Positions 9,401 through 12,963 of a stretch of DNA of 13,014 nt are shown here, in pieces; position 1 is the stretch's first letter, and each line of letters begins with the position of its first letter. The notes under the pieces were generated by a model, which worked only from the letters and a program-made list of their open reading frames with translations, was not told where the DNA came from and ran no database searches. The stretch spans positions 1 through 13,014 of the forward strand of contig JBCCFC010000248.1 in assembly GCA_039029935.1 (NCBI GenBank), written 5' to 3'. Source of the DNA: G039029935 sp039029935. Lineage in GTDB: Bacteria; Chloroflexota; Anaerolineae; Caldilineales; Caldilineaceae. The position numbers were made by a program, and so were the translations under genes.

Positions 9401-12386
9401 TTGTGCTAGTGATGGTTGGCGGGGTATTCTCATAGACATCATCAACAACGACGTTCACCATGTGCGTGTCGGTCAGCCCACCAGAATCAGTGACGATGAC
9501 TTCAACGGTATAGATATTGTCACCGTTGCCATCCAGCGGTGTCTCGTAATCAGGTGCGCTGATAAAATCGAGTTGTCCCGTCGCCGTGCTGATGGTGAAA
9601 TAACCAGCGTCTGTGCCTGCGCCCAAGGAATAGCCAAGACCACTCCCTTCGCTGTCACTGTCATCGGTTGCACTCAGGTTTGTCACAGCGTTGGTATTTT
9701 CATCCATGTTGACTGCGTTGCCCGTCGGTGTCGTAATTTCGGGTGCTTCATTGACATTGACCACCGTGATGCTCATGACTTTGGTTGCGATTAAGCTTTC
9801 CGAGTCTTCAAGCGTCACCTCAACAACATAGACATTATCGCCATTTCTATCATGCGGTGCTTCAAAGTTAGGTGCGCTGTTAAAGTCGAGGATGCCATAG
9901 CTATCACCAAGGGTAAAGGCTGCTTGGTCCAAGCCACCTGTAAGTTGAAAATCTAAATCCCCCCCCTCGACATCGACATCATCAAACCCTTCAATATCGA
10001 CTGCAAGCAAACTATTTTCATCAACCGTGATGATTTCGCTGGTGACGATAATCGGCGGTTGATTGACAAATTTCAGACGGGCTGTCCCCCAGACACTCGG
10101 ATTAAAGTATGCATTGTTGGTCGTATCGTTCCATTGCGTTCTGGCTTGGCGAGTGCCCCCCCCCTGATCATCGTCCTGTGTGCCAAAGTCAAAGCCAAAC
10201 TGAAAGTTGTCAATGGGGTTGATGTTGATACCGGTGATAGGAATCGCCACTTCCAAGCGATAACTGTTGGCATCAAGAACGGTGAATCCATTTAAGGCGG
10301 CTGGTGAAGGGATGGAGTTGGGGCCTTGTGTATAAATGCCATTAGCTTGGAAAATCAGCTCTAAATCATCCACACTGTCATAGGTAGATTGCCTGCTGTT
10401 GTTGCCATCAATATAGATATCGACCGCGTCATCTTGACTGTAGATAGGTCCATCATTGATGATGATATCATCTTCGACATTGACAAAAAGATAGAGGTAC
10501 TCATTGTCATAAAGACCGCGTAGGCTGGCGCGATTATCGGTCGCAGAAATTAAGTAACCCGCTGAAATTTGGGTGGCGGTGTAGACGGGTGTGGTATCCC
10601 AAACCGCATCCGGCTCACCATCAATAACAGGTGGAATGGCGGTGTGAAAGAATTCAACCGTACCACCTTCGGTCACATTGGTGATGGTCAGCGAGAATGT
10701 TTTGGTATTGGTGACTGGTTCGCTATCTGCGACATTGATATCCACCACATAGACATTATCCGTATTGGCATCATGAGGATTTTCATAGTCCAATAGCTCA
10801 TTCAATGAGAATTCGCCCGATGTCGGATTAAGTGTGAAAAAGCCTGCGTCTGGACCGCTAAGGGAGTAGGTCAACCCACTGCCTTCGGCATCCGTGTCAT
10901 CCGTCGTTTCAATATCCATCAGGAATAGATTATTTTCTTCAAGAGTCACTGTATCGGTGAAAATCAAAATAGGCAATTGGTTTGACACCACCAGCTTGGC
11001 GACACCAAAGAGACTAGGATTTTCCCATGTCTCATTGGTTGTGCCAAACCACTCGACCCGCGCATCTCGGTTCCACCCACCCTGATCATCATCATGACTC
11101 CCAAAGTCAAAGCCAAATACCGTACCGGAAACGGGCGAAATGTCCAGTTCTGTGATGGGAATCGATACCTCAATGCGATAATGGTCACCATCCTCAACCA
11201 ACTGATGCACCAACCCTGATGGCAGATCCTCGGAGTTGATCCCCTTACGTTTGAGGTTGTCGGTGTTGAAAATTAACTCAAAATCATTTACCCCATCATA
11301 GCTGCTCTGTTTGCTGTTGTCACCATCAATAAAAAAGGCAACGGCATCATCTTTATACCAGAAGTTGATGCCGCTATCGCTGATAATCGTGTCGTCCACG
11401 ACTTTGAGGAAGAAATAGAGGTTGTTGTTATCATACATGCCCTGAAACTCAGGCACATTATCGTCTGCTGGCCCCAGACTGCCTTCAGAGACGTTGGCGG
11501 CTGTATAGACAGGGGCAATATTCCAGGCGGGTTCCCGCTGCCCATCAATGACGGGTGGAATCTGTGTATAGTAGAACTTGGCCTGGATGTCATACGAATT
11601 ATAGAGGTCTTGGACCTGTGTCGTTGTCAAGGCCGTCCCATTATACACCCGTGCATCATCAAGCGCACCAATCATGCTCTGGACATTGCCACCCGGCTCA
11701 TCACCAAAGGCAACAAACCCCCGTGTGTCAGAGTTATGAGGGAGCGTTTCGTAATATGCCCCATCCACATAAAATTCAATATTGCCACCTGTGCGAACAA
11801 AGGATAAATGGACCCATTGACCGATGGGCAGTTGATAAGAGCTGTCTGCATTGGCACCGCTAGTGGCTCGAATAGCCACAGCATCACCACTGTCGTTCCT
11901 ATCCGCAACAATGCCCAATCGTTCGGAACCATTTTGGTCGAGAATCATGGGATCATTCTCGGATGACGCCATGTCTCGCCGCACCCACAGTGCGATGGTC
12001 CAGTCGCCAGCCATCGTCACAGTGGATGCTAGCGACACAAGATCATCAGATTCTGCGCCACCGTCATCGGCAAATAACACGGCTGTCCCAACAATACCCG
12101 TTGTCCACGAGGCACCATTGGTGAATGTGCCAGGGTTGTTTCCGGCTGTGCCTGTATCATTGGCAGCGTTTCCTGTGCCTTCGTCAAATGTCCAATGGTG
12201 TGTTGGGTCTGGCAGCACGACGTTTGTGGCTGCCTGCGTGGGTAAGGATAGGCCAAGGGTGAATGAAACAAATAGGATAATCCCGATAGCAATCAGGAGT
12301 CGTTTGTAAGAATCATAAAAATAGGTCGGCTGAAAAGGGGTGTGAAGTGGGTTGCTCGATGCGTGTTCTCTATTGCTCAATTGCAC
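432..12386 (-). CDS. Giant secreted multidomain adhesin-like metalloprotease (3984 aa)
   Basis: A single uninterrupted frame encodes 3984 residues. The start is GTG at 12386, six bases after a GGAGGAGAG Shine-Dalgarno (12401-12393). The nearest upstream in-frame stop is TAA at 12413-12411 and no in-frame ATG lies between, so this start is well supported. Domains in order: signal peptide 1-52, LamG-like 61-266, CBM9-like 269-468, cadherin-like 471-572, CBM9-like 577-775, eleven cadherin-like repeats 777-1945, five bacterial Ig-like domains 1947-2420, LRR block 2424-2650, FN3 2669-2769, metzincin protease 2790-3170, unassigned 3180-3425, PKD-like 3431-3519, DUF11/SdrD-B/DUF11 3566-3964, tail ending FLPVVMR. 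The product is very probably exported and either surface-attached or released; it likely binds carbohydrate or protein ligands, rigidified by calcium, and cleaves protein through the zinc site. Substrate is unknown. It appears to be transcribed alone: no co-directional gene abuts it within the window. The domain calls are from motif recognition by eye; the exact biological role is inference. Confidence 0.95.
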   Translation of the reverse strand: MQLSNREHASSNPLHTPFQPTYFYDSYKRLLIAIGIILFVSFTLGLSLPTQAATNVVLPDPTHHWTFDEGTGNAANDTGTAGNNPGTFTNGASWTTGIVGTAVLFADDGGAESDDLVSLASTVTMAGDWTIALWVRRDMASSENDPMILDQNGSERLGIVADRNDSGDAVAIRATSGANADSSYQLPIGQWVHLSFVRTGGNIEFYVDGAYYETLPHNSDTRGFVAFGDEPGGNVQSMIGALDDARVYNGTALTTTQVQDLYNSYDIQAKFYYTQIPPVIDGQREPAWNIAPVYTAANVSEGSLGPADDNVPEFQGMYDNNNLYFFLKVVDDTIISDSGINFWYKDDAVAFFIDGDNSKQSSYDGVNDFELIFNTDNLKRKGINSEDLPSGLVHQLVEDGDHYRIEVSIPITELDISPVSGTVFGFDFGSHDDDQGGWNRDARVEWFGTTNETWENPSLFGVAKLVVSNQLPILIFTDTVTLEENNLFLMDIETTDDTDAEGSGLTYSLSGPDAGFFTLNPTSGEFSLNELLDYENPHDANTDNVYVVDINVADSEPVTNTKTFSLTITNVTEGGTVEFFHTAIPPVIDGEPDAVWDTTPVYTATQISAGYLISATDNRASLRGLYDNEYLYLFVNVEDDIIINDGPIYSQDDAVDIYIDGNNSRQSTYDSVDDLELIFQANGIYTQGPNSIPSPAALNGFTVLDANSYRLEVAIPITGININPIDNFQFGFDFGTQDDDQGGGTRQARTQWNDTTNNAYFNPSVWGTARLKFVNQPPIIVTSEIITVDENSLLAVDIEGFDDVDVEGGDLDFQLTGGLDQAAFTLGDSYGILDFNSAPNFEAPHDRNGDNVYVVEVTLEDSESLIATKVMSITVVNVNEAPEITTPTGNAVNMDENTNAVTNLSATDDSDSEGSGLGYSLGAGTDAGYFTISTATGQLDFISAPDYETPLDGNGDNIYTVEVIVTDSGGLTDTHMVNVVVDDVYENTPPTITSTNTVSIDENTTGVLNMSATDDADVEGDGLEYTLSGGADQSLFNIITETGRIEFLNAPDYEIPTDANTDNVYVVEVTLTDTGGLTDKQTISVTVDDVYENVAPTFTSANSISMDENVLVVTDVNASDDVDSEGSGLTYGIFGGDDQALFFIDPPTGELTFLSAPDYELPTDNDTNNVYLVSIIVTDSGGLTDTQPLNITVDDVYENTAPTITTANSVSMDENQTDVLNIESSDDVDSEGSGLTYSISGGADQSLFTIDANTGQLDFINAPDFDSPGDATGDNVYVVDVTVADSGGGAGSLVDTQTINVTITDINENDPPSITTANSVTVDENQTAVLDIATTDDNDSEGAGLTYTISGGADQAAFMVDAATGVLSFVIAPDYETPADTNGDNVYVVDVTVTDSGTLNDIQTINVTVDDVFENTAPSITTADSISMDENTTAVLDVESSDDVDSEGSGLTYSLIGGDDQTRFAIDANTGVLAFTSAPDFDTPGDANGDNVYLVMISVVDTGALSDTQTISVTITDINENDPPSFTSANSVAIDENGTAVLDVQSSDDNDSEGSGLTYALAGGSDQSKFAVDATTGVLTFIAAPDYETPLDSDSNNIYAVDIRVTDSGGLNVTQSINVTVNDVNENTAPSITTASSVSLDENNTAVLDVDASDDSDAEGSGLTYSLTGGADQGLFTIDGNTGQLSFISAPDFDSPSDANGDNVYAVDVTVTDSAGAVDTQSINVTVTDINENDAPSITSANSVTIDENTTAVLDVEATDDNDSEGSGLNYSLNGGADLTFFEIDSATGVLTFVDAPDFENPADTNGDNVYVVDIIVIDSGSLSQIQTINVTVSDVNENTAPIITSDSVVSINEGTTIAQNVQASDGQDSEGDGLTFSLDGGADQGIFTIDADTGRLEFINAPVFATPTDANSDNVYEVVVKVADSEGLTAAQTLNITVLEVAVMPILDAHDATVVVPMNTAVTVDVLADLLNTNLPQADLAVTLVSFPSYGSVMINGDKTIGYEAGPDYTGMDTVRYQVADTAGDSGSSDVALLTFVMDAPENSAPDARDDVVVTPEDTTATLDVLANDFDSDGNTLTVSIVDAPKHGTASVNADYTILYTPTAGYTGPDTMRYQVSDGAPPEPGTDSALVSITVDEPVNNAPVAEDDVAALDQGRSRVISVLANDSDLEGDVLTVSILLPPVIGTATIDPEGAIYYKPPADYAGTDSFLYQIDDGHGGIDAAVVYLTINPPVNNAPNAKDDTFVVLADTDTTLTVLANDSDMDGDPLTVLVTTPPQKGTTVVNSDGSIVYSPHAGETGEDAFIYRITDVDGREDNAIVTIVIDPPGNDAPVANDDNGTTTQNKSAVFDVLANDLDTDGDPLTVKISLLPGHGTARINPDGTIDYTPRTDYAGTDALGYTISDGNGNSAAAMLNITIEPRTYNCDDIIDVSREECLALVEIYRTLNGPDWPDDDFWLRSDQACEWFGTACQPSLLRASRATGEASEAVARLVLPNSNLGGTLPCSVASLTELEHLDLNGNNLSGELPCELSLLVNLKHIDLSNNTFEGEIPPEISALTGVENLFLNGNNFIGGIPVEFGNMTSLKQLDLGGNALDGTIPAELGNLTNLSMLSLQGNKLVGDVPGELTTLSSLFDGGLDIGYNTLTADPTNSGFLPLQDPNWFATQTVPPANLQIQGSAGPMFVLTWTPIDYTGDGGFYEVSIAKSATGPFTLHGNTENSGGKSAQGYTLSDLDYDITYYVRVRTYTPAHTRQSNESWSEYSDIVIAMQPTPSVVQPTPTPAPPPVAESVDYDLSIRYVEFNQAIQTSDNSVPLVAGKPLVARINVGMRGTSGDVEDVTAELRAYRNGVELPESPLKPFNPDGRITAKIAPDRANMDDTLNFAFPESWLAAGHLVVSAILNPNTADQDMSNNALTYQLGFHKINDMEIVLVPIAYQPGGTGQTHRPSLDGSTGYGLGFIQEMYPVANVNYTIHPELHFTGDLYSVDGWKELLTEIQTLRANEMDNPRLISPKYYGVVRVEPGCCIDQGWPVSPSPRVGGLAFRPGGSGVGVEARDYLFSNGENLINIETQIAAHEIGHTWGLPHAPCNVQGDPNFPTTDASINDVGIYMPEMRALATTYKDIMSYCIDVQSTPTMWISAYNYNRLIEFMTGKLIDTLATTVLLGNELPNARTTMARQSTRGSLGGYILTGSGQEESEFTGIGQSRAAKETLGTGWLAQGFVQSAHGTGNLKSALTVESAALVEESQQCSSHELRLVDDNGSPLYSYFFNPTPMHDEGDHGMANPTAEEILLGGDPERHDSHEEEYSYVLPKVEGTARIQLWQGNTFIDECTVASAPPMLTVDMTETATTFDITWAATDANVSDPPWVMVRYTADDGNSWIMIEPEMAASGTLSILKSQLPQSSSGRFEVVANNCTESITEVIEVGVITNTPPRPVIMGDDVQSFRAGWGVVLRGEASDMEDGPIPSEQFVWSSPQLGDLGTGKQLILSNGLAAGSYDIILEVTDSLGLSAQAETTVVIMDEEESGEEEPEVDDGPENGFENVTDAPAPTVTPSPPPPATSSPNPGTVTLSLSTTPAVALGAGSNIQLLIQITNIGDTVITTLPMTQTYDTAYLAYNPESFAVPFADDNVNDGQLNWRDVTGISDLNPGESMTVIVNFVAQQETAGLATAAPCVTAGATCTVVQMGNVTEETVGGRGVTVMPPPAVADATIGDLVWFDINGDGMRDAGEPGMNGVLVNLAGEVDGISQVIAQEFTANHPSTGEGGYYQFDVASGNTYTISISASNFVEGGMLAGLTSTDCAEGRQARVTLDAGASGQDVIDFGCTIKGVVGVEMTPAQSTVTLGETIPIVITVRNNGTIPLVTVPLESQYDAAYVSLASAAGVQPTGNQETGILTWDNVAPAGGIAVGEAVSITLNLATQGVTGEEGMSLNAQVTNALADPDGAGTLGSIALVDAANGSMAVRVREPVEVLDEGDVRVFLPVVMR
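435..494 (-). other. C-terminal FLPVVMR tail, Chloroflexota-type (residues 3965-3984)
   Basis: The last residues are PVEVLDEGDVRVFLPVVMR. A final [FY]-LP-[LIV]-[LIV]-x-R/K at the extreme C-terminus is, from memory, recurrent in exported Chloroflexota proteins. It has no LPXTG, no transmembrane anchor and no S-layer homology domain. It may be a sorting or attachment signal, but its function is not established to my knowledge. Confidence 0.55.
495..902 (-). other. DUF11-like repeat, second copy (residues 3829-3964)
   Basis: VGVEMTPAQSTVTLGETI, VITVRNNGTIPLVTVPLESQYDAAYVSL, ILTWDNVAP, VGEAVSITLNLATQG and NALADPDGAG repeat the motif order of the first copy at 3566-3700, including the YDxAYxx step that both carry. 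It leads straight into the C-terminal tail. Confidence 0.6.
909..1265 (-). other. SdrD-B/Cna-B-like domain (residues 3708-3826)
   Basis: ATIGDLVWFDINGDGMRDAGEPGMNGVLVNL is the hallmark SdrD-B opening with an EF-hand-like DINGDGMRDAGEPG calcium loop, followed by GYYQFDVASGNTYTISIS and a final DFGC. These domains form calcium-dependent stalks in surface proteins of many bacteria including Chloroflexota. Here it separates the two DUF11-like copies. Confidence 0.85.
1287..1691 (-). other. DUF11-like repeat, first copy (residues 3566-3700)
   Basis: VTLSLSTTP, a GSNIQLLIQITNIGDTVITTLPM strand pair, YDTAYLAYNPESF, LNWRDVTGISDLNPGESMTVIVNFVA and NVTEETVGG match the DUF11 pattern of an N-x-G turn followed later by W-x-D/N and L-x-P-G-x-[ST]. 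A second copy with the same order of motifs lies at 3829-3964, the two flanking an SdrD-B-like domain. Such domains are stalk elements close to the C-terminal attachment region. Confidence 0.6.
1830..2096 (-). other. PKD-like Ig-fold domain and acidic linker (residues 3431-3519)
   Basis: PPRPVI, FRAGWGVVLRGEASDMEDG, FVWSSPQLGDLGTGKQLIL and LAAGSYDIILEVTDSLGLSAQAETTVVI follow the PKD pattern: G-x-A-x-D-x-[ED]DG, then W, then G-x-Y-x-I-x-L-x-V-x-D. It is followed by an acidic stretch (EEESGEEEPEVDDGPENGFE, 3521-3540) and a Pro/Ser/Thr linker (3545-3565). The region before it (3180-3425) has several Cys and a histidine/acid-rich patch (MHDEGDHGM, ERHDSHEEE) but I do not recognise it. Confidence 0.6.
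2877..4019 (-). other. Metzincin-type zinc metalloprotease region (residues 2790-3170)
   Basis: The catalytic motif HEIGHTWGLPH lies at residues 3074-3084 (bases 3167-3135), giving His3074, Glu3075, His3078, Gly3081 and His3084 of HExxHxxGxxH. The Met-turn DIMSYC follows at 3121-3126, with HAPC, DPNFP and WISAYNYNRL around it. This HAPC...DIMSYC...WISxYxY pattern is one I know from large secreted bacterial metzincins near the M66/M12/M43 families; the exact family cannot be fixed by eye. The segment 2791-2915 before it has a CARDB-like look (ADQDMSNNALTY), then a partially recognisable pro/N-subdomain with a Cys-Cys pair (3023-3024). All zinc ligands and the general base are present, so it should be active outside the cell. 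Typical autoinhibitory cysteine-switch motifs are not evident. Confidence 0.85.
4080..4382 (-). other. Fibronectin type III domain (residues 2669-2769)
   Basis: The segment reads PPANLQIQG, FVLTWTPIDYTGDGGFYEVSIA, YTLSDLDYDITYYVRVRTYT and SNESWSEYSDIVIAM. This gives the FN3 strands B (the L-x-W), C (Y-E-V), the L-x-x-L-x-Y-x-[IV]-x-Y-x-V-[RK]-V strands E-F and the final S-x-x-S-x-x strand G. It is followed by a Pro/Thr-rich linker (residues 2770-2787) that gives flexibility before the protease. Confidence 0.75.
4437..5117 (-). repeat. Plant-type leucine-rich repeat block with N-terminal cap (residues 2424-2650)
   Basis: An N-terminal cap with CDDIIDVSREECLALVEIY, NGPDW and ACEWFGTAC carries four cysteines (2425, 2436, 2464, 2471). 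It resembles the LRRNT_2 cap of plant receptor-like kinases, where it is disulphide-bonded. Six to seven 24-residue repeats follow with the pattern L-x-x-LDL-x-x-N-x-L-x-G-x-[IL]-P-x-E-[LIF]-x-x-L-T, for example LEHLDLNGNNLSGELPCEL and LKQLDLGGNALDGTIPAEL. The block ends near residue 2650 in a degraded repeat (GLDIGYNTLTA). LRRs are protein-binding scaffolds; this one sits between the rod and the protease and may recognise the substrate or a partner (inference). Confidence 0.85.
5127..6548 (-). repeat. Five bacterial Ig-like domains, Big_9/VCBS-like (residues 1947-2420)
   Basis: Units start at about residues 1947, 2046, 2143, 2237 and 2331, each near 93 residues. The last four share NAP-x-A-x-DD, VLAND-x-D-x-DGD-x-LTV, a GT-x-x-[IV]-N-x-DG-x-I-x-Y-x-P hairpin, Y-[TA]-G-x-D-x-[FM]-x-Y and a closing DG-x-G. 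This is the usual bacterial tandem Ig-like domain of RTX adhesins and similar surface proteins. The first unit (1947-2040) is degenerate: its VLANDxDxDGD loop is replaced by VLADLLNTNLPQADLAV, so it has probably lost its calcium loop. The block continues the rod after the cadherin array. Confidence 0.8.
6552..10058 (-). repeat. Eleven tandem cadherin-like repeats (residues 777-1945)
   Basis: Repeats begin at about residues 777, 881, 989, 1095, 1201, 1311, 1417, 1523, 1629, 1735 and 1841, with a strikingly constant length of 106 residues (318 bp) over most of the array. Each has the pattern [AP]P-x-[IF]-T-[ST], DEN, DD-x-D-x-EG-x-GL-x-Y, a GG-x-DQ-x-x-F turn, TG-x-L-x-F, APD-[YF]-[ED]-x-P, GDNVY-x-V and a linker such as TDINENDPP or DDVYENTAP. 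DEN, [DY]E-x-P, the Asp-rich turn and D-x-NEND match cadherin calcium-binding positions, so calcium should make the segment a stiff rod. Repeats 5-10 alternate between two subtypes (see findings). The last repeat (1841-1945) has lost DEN (INEG) and the terminal linker (VLEVAVMP), as expected for an array edge. Confidence 0.9.
10062..11582 (-). repeat. Duplicated CBM9-like + cadherin-like unit (residues 269-775)
   Basis: Two CBM9/DOMON-like domains (residues 269-468 and 577-775) share IPPVIDG, a following W, PVYTA, GMYDN/GLYDN, a YKDDAV/SQDDAV strand, IDGDNSKQSSYD/IDGNNSRQSTYD, and FGFDFG.HDDDQGG/FGFDFGTQDDDQGG. The first is followed by a cadherin-like domain (471-572) with LEENN and LDYENP; the second leads directly into the cadherin array. 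Equivalent positions lie 308 residues apart (269 to 577, 471 to 779), so a whole CBM9-cadherin module of about 924 bp was duplicated. CBM9 family members bind reducing-end sugars or plant polysaccharides; here the role is probably glycan attachment, by inference. Two poly-G tracts on the coding strand lie in or near the second copy. Confidence 0.75.
11589..12206 (-). other. LamG/concanavalin A-like lectin domain (residues 61-266)
   Basis: The stretch opens with HHWTFDEGTGNAANDTG, includes WTIALWVRRD and GQWVHLSFVRTGGNIEFYVDG, and closes with GALDDARVYNGTALTTTQVQDLY. This is the classic layout of the LamG-like jelly-roll found in bacterial surface proteins: a N-terminal W-[TS]-F/L-DE-G motif, a mid W-V/H strand, and a terminal D-D-V/A-R-[VI]-Y-N/D motif. 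Such domains bind glycans or proteins and need calcium in many cases. As the first folded unit after the signal peptide it would be exposed at one end of the fibre. The ligand cannot be predicted. Confidence 0.8.
12231..12386 (-). other. Signal peptide of the giant protein (residues 1-52)
   Basis: The N-terminus has a long polar n-region of about 29 residues with a basic YKR just before a hydrophobic core (LLIAIGIILFVSFTLGLSL). This is followed by LPTQA-A, a plausible signal peptidase I site after residue 52 (Thr at -3, Ala at -1). This is a Sec-type signal and no lipobox cysteine is present. The n-region is longer than usual, but no internal start with a better ribosome binding site is visible. 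Confidence 0.8.
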
Positions 12387-12392
12387 GGATGT

Positions 12393-12401
12393 CTCTCCTC
12401 C
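12393..12401 (-). promoter_or_regulatory. Shine-Dalgarno of the giant gene
   Basis: The minus strand reads GGAGGAGAG followed by ACATCC and then GTG. This strong anti-16S match at a 6-10 base spacing decides the GTG start at 12386. An ATG at 12403-12401 overlaps the Shine-Dalgarno and is out of frame. Confidence 0.85.
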
Positions 12402-12426
12402 ATCATTGATTTACTGTGCCCATGCC

Positions 12427-12432
12427 GTTATA
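12427..12432 (-). promoter_or_regulatory. Possible -10 element (TATAAC) for the giant gene
   Basis: On the minus strand TATAAC lies about 40 bases upstream of the GTG start and matches five of six positions of the sigma-70-type -10 consensus. No convincing -35 hexamer stands 16-18 bases further up: the nearest is TTAAAC at a 19-base spacing. A second -10-like TATAAA lies at 12523-12528. Either could serve, and this is a weak call. Confidence 0.2.
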
Positions 12433-12550
12433 GTTTATTCTGGCAGGGTTAGTTTAACATGAAGGATAAACAGTTTACGTAAGACAAATGAACCAAAGTA
12501 ACAGACTGCTTTGCTGTATTTTTTTATACGGCAGATGCTATATAACTTAA

Positions 12551-12745
12551 GAGAGTGTAAGATTTTGGTTAGGTTTTGCCTGTGTGATTCTGAAAAACAA
12601 GAGCAAAGAGTGGAAGCCTAACAAATATGAAACTGCATTGTGGAGAGCCAAACTGAGTTTTGAGTACCCTATTATCAAACTACAAGATTACTGGAATCAA
12701 TGGGATGAGCTTGAACAGAGTACAAATCCCTTTTGTATTGACTGA
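12551..12745 (+). pseudogene. Truncated Rpn/COG5464-like (PD-(D/E)XK nuclease-transposase) fragment
   Basis: The plus-strand frame opens after TAA (12548-12550) and ends at TGA (12743-12745), encoding 64 residues with no start codon. It reads KEWKPNKYETALWRAKLSFE, then EYPIIKLQDYWNQWDELEQS and STNPF. The series W-x-P-x-x-Y-x-x-x-LW, F-E-[YF]-P-x-[IV]-KL-x-DY, W-x-x-LE-x-S-x-NPF is one I recognise from the middle of the Rpn family of recombination-promoting nucleases/putative transposases (with DUF4351-type relatives), where NPFA-[IV]-VV-x-AHLK follows. Here translation stops just after NPF, and the N-terminal nuclease core is absent. It is therefore a remnant left upstream of the giant gene, in the opposite orientation. 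No terminal repeats of a mobile element are visible around it. Confidence 0.45.
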
Positions 12746-12888
12746 GGATATAGCAAATGAGATTGAAGAACACCTTGAGAACGGAGCGAGGCTACTTCTA
12801 ACATGATTCCTCCTTCGCTTGACAATATAAATTCTCGCGACTAAGGCCATTCCACAAAATAAAATACCCATTGAAACGCGGAGTAAGC

Positions 12889-12933
12889 AATCTCTAGTGC
12901 GGGTTGTACACGAGCAAGCCGGCATTAGAGATT
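12889..12933. repeat. Imperfect inverted repeat with 12-base arms
   Basis: AATCTCTAGTGC (12889-12900) pairs with GCATTAGAGATT (12922-12933), with one G-T wobble in the arms and a 21-base interior that starts GGG and ends GCCG. No T-tract follows on either strand, so it is not a standard terminator. It could be an RNA hairpin, a regulator site or the scar of a mobile element end. Confidence 0.4.
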
Positions 12934-12944
12934 ACACGCAGTAG

Positions 12945-12963
12945 AAATTGGTCTGACCAATTT
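12945..12963. promoter_or_regulatory. GntR/FadR-family operator-like palindrome
   Basis: AAATTGGTCTGACCAATTT is a perfect palindrome with 9-base arms about a central T. Its core ATTGGTCTGACCAAT matches fully the ATTGGTnnnACCAAT pattern of PdhR-like members of the FadR subfamily of GntR regulators (other members use related TNGTnnnACNA sites). It lies 51 bases from the right edge and some 560 bases upstream of the giant gene, so it more likely controls a gene beginning beyond base 13014, perhaps the regulator itself. Confidence 0.45.

Noticed and set aside
6552..10058. 318-bp tandem repeats considered as a CRISPR-like or non-coding satellite array
   Set aside because: They keep one reading frame, vary mostly as conservative amino-acid changes and encode cadherin-like motifs, so they are protein repeats.
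12498..12530. Short hairpin before a run of T in the giant gene's upstream region
   Set aside because: Only a 4-bp stem (ACAG/CTGT) precedes the T-tract on the plus strand; too weak for a terminator.
12697..12814. 35-codon minus-strand frame preceded by AGGAGG
   Set aside because: The ribosome binding site is good but the spacing is only four bases. The peptide is antisense to the Rpn-like remnant and has no recognisable feature; a purine-rich stretch by chance is likelier.
12819..12847. Perfect -35 hexamer TTGACA in the right flank
   Set aside because: The hexamer at a 17-base spacing is TAAGGC, not a credible -10, and no gene follows.
12831..12878. ATTGAAAC at 12871-12878, the 3' signature of many CRISPR repeats
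   Set aside because: Single copy: no second repeat or repeat-spacer periodicity is seen on either side, so it is not a CRISPR array. An 8-base match is expected by chance in a window this size.
12680..12925. 81-codon minus-strand frame in the right flank, with a short hydrophobic stretch
   Set aside because: Begins inside an inverted repeat, has no ribosome binding site, and is antisense to the Rpn-like remnant; the translation is not familiar.
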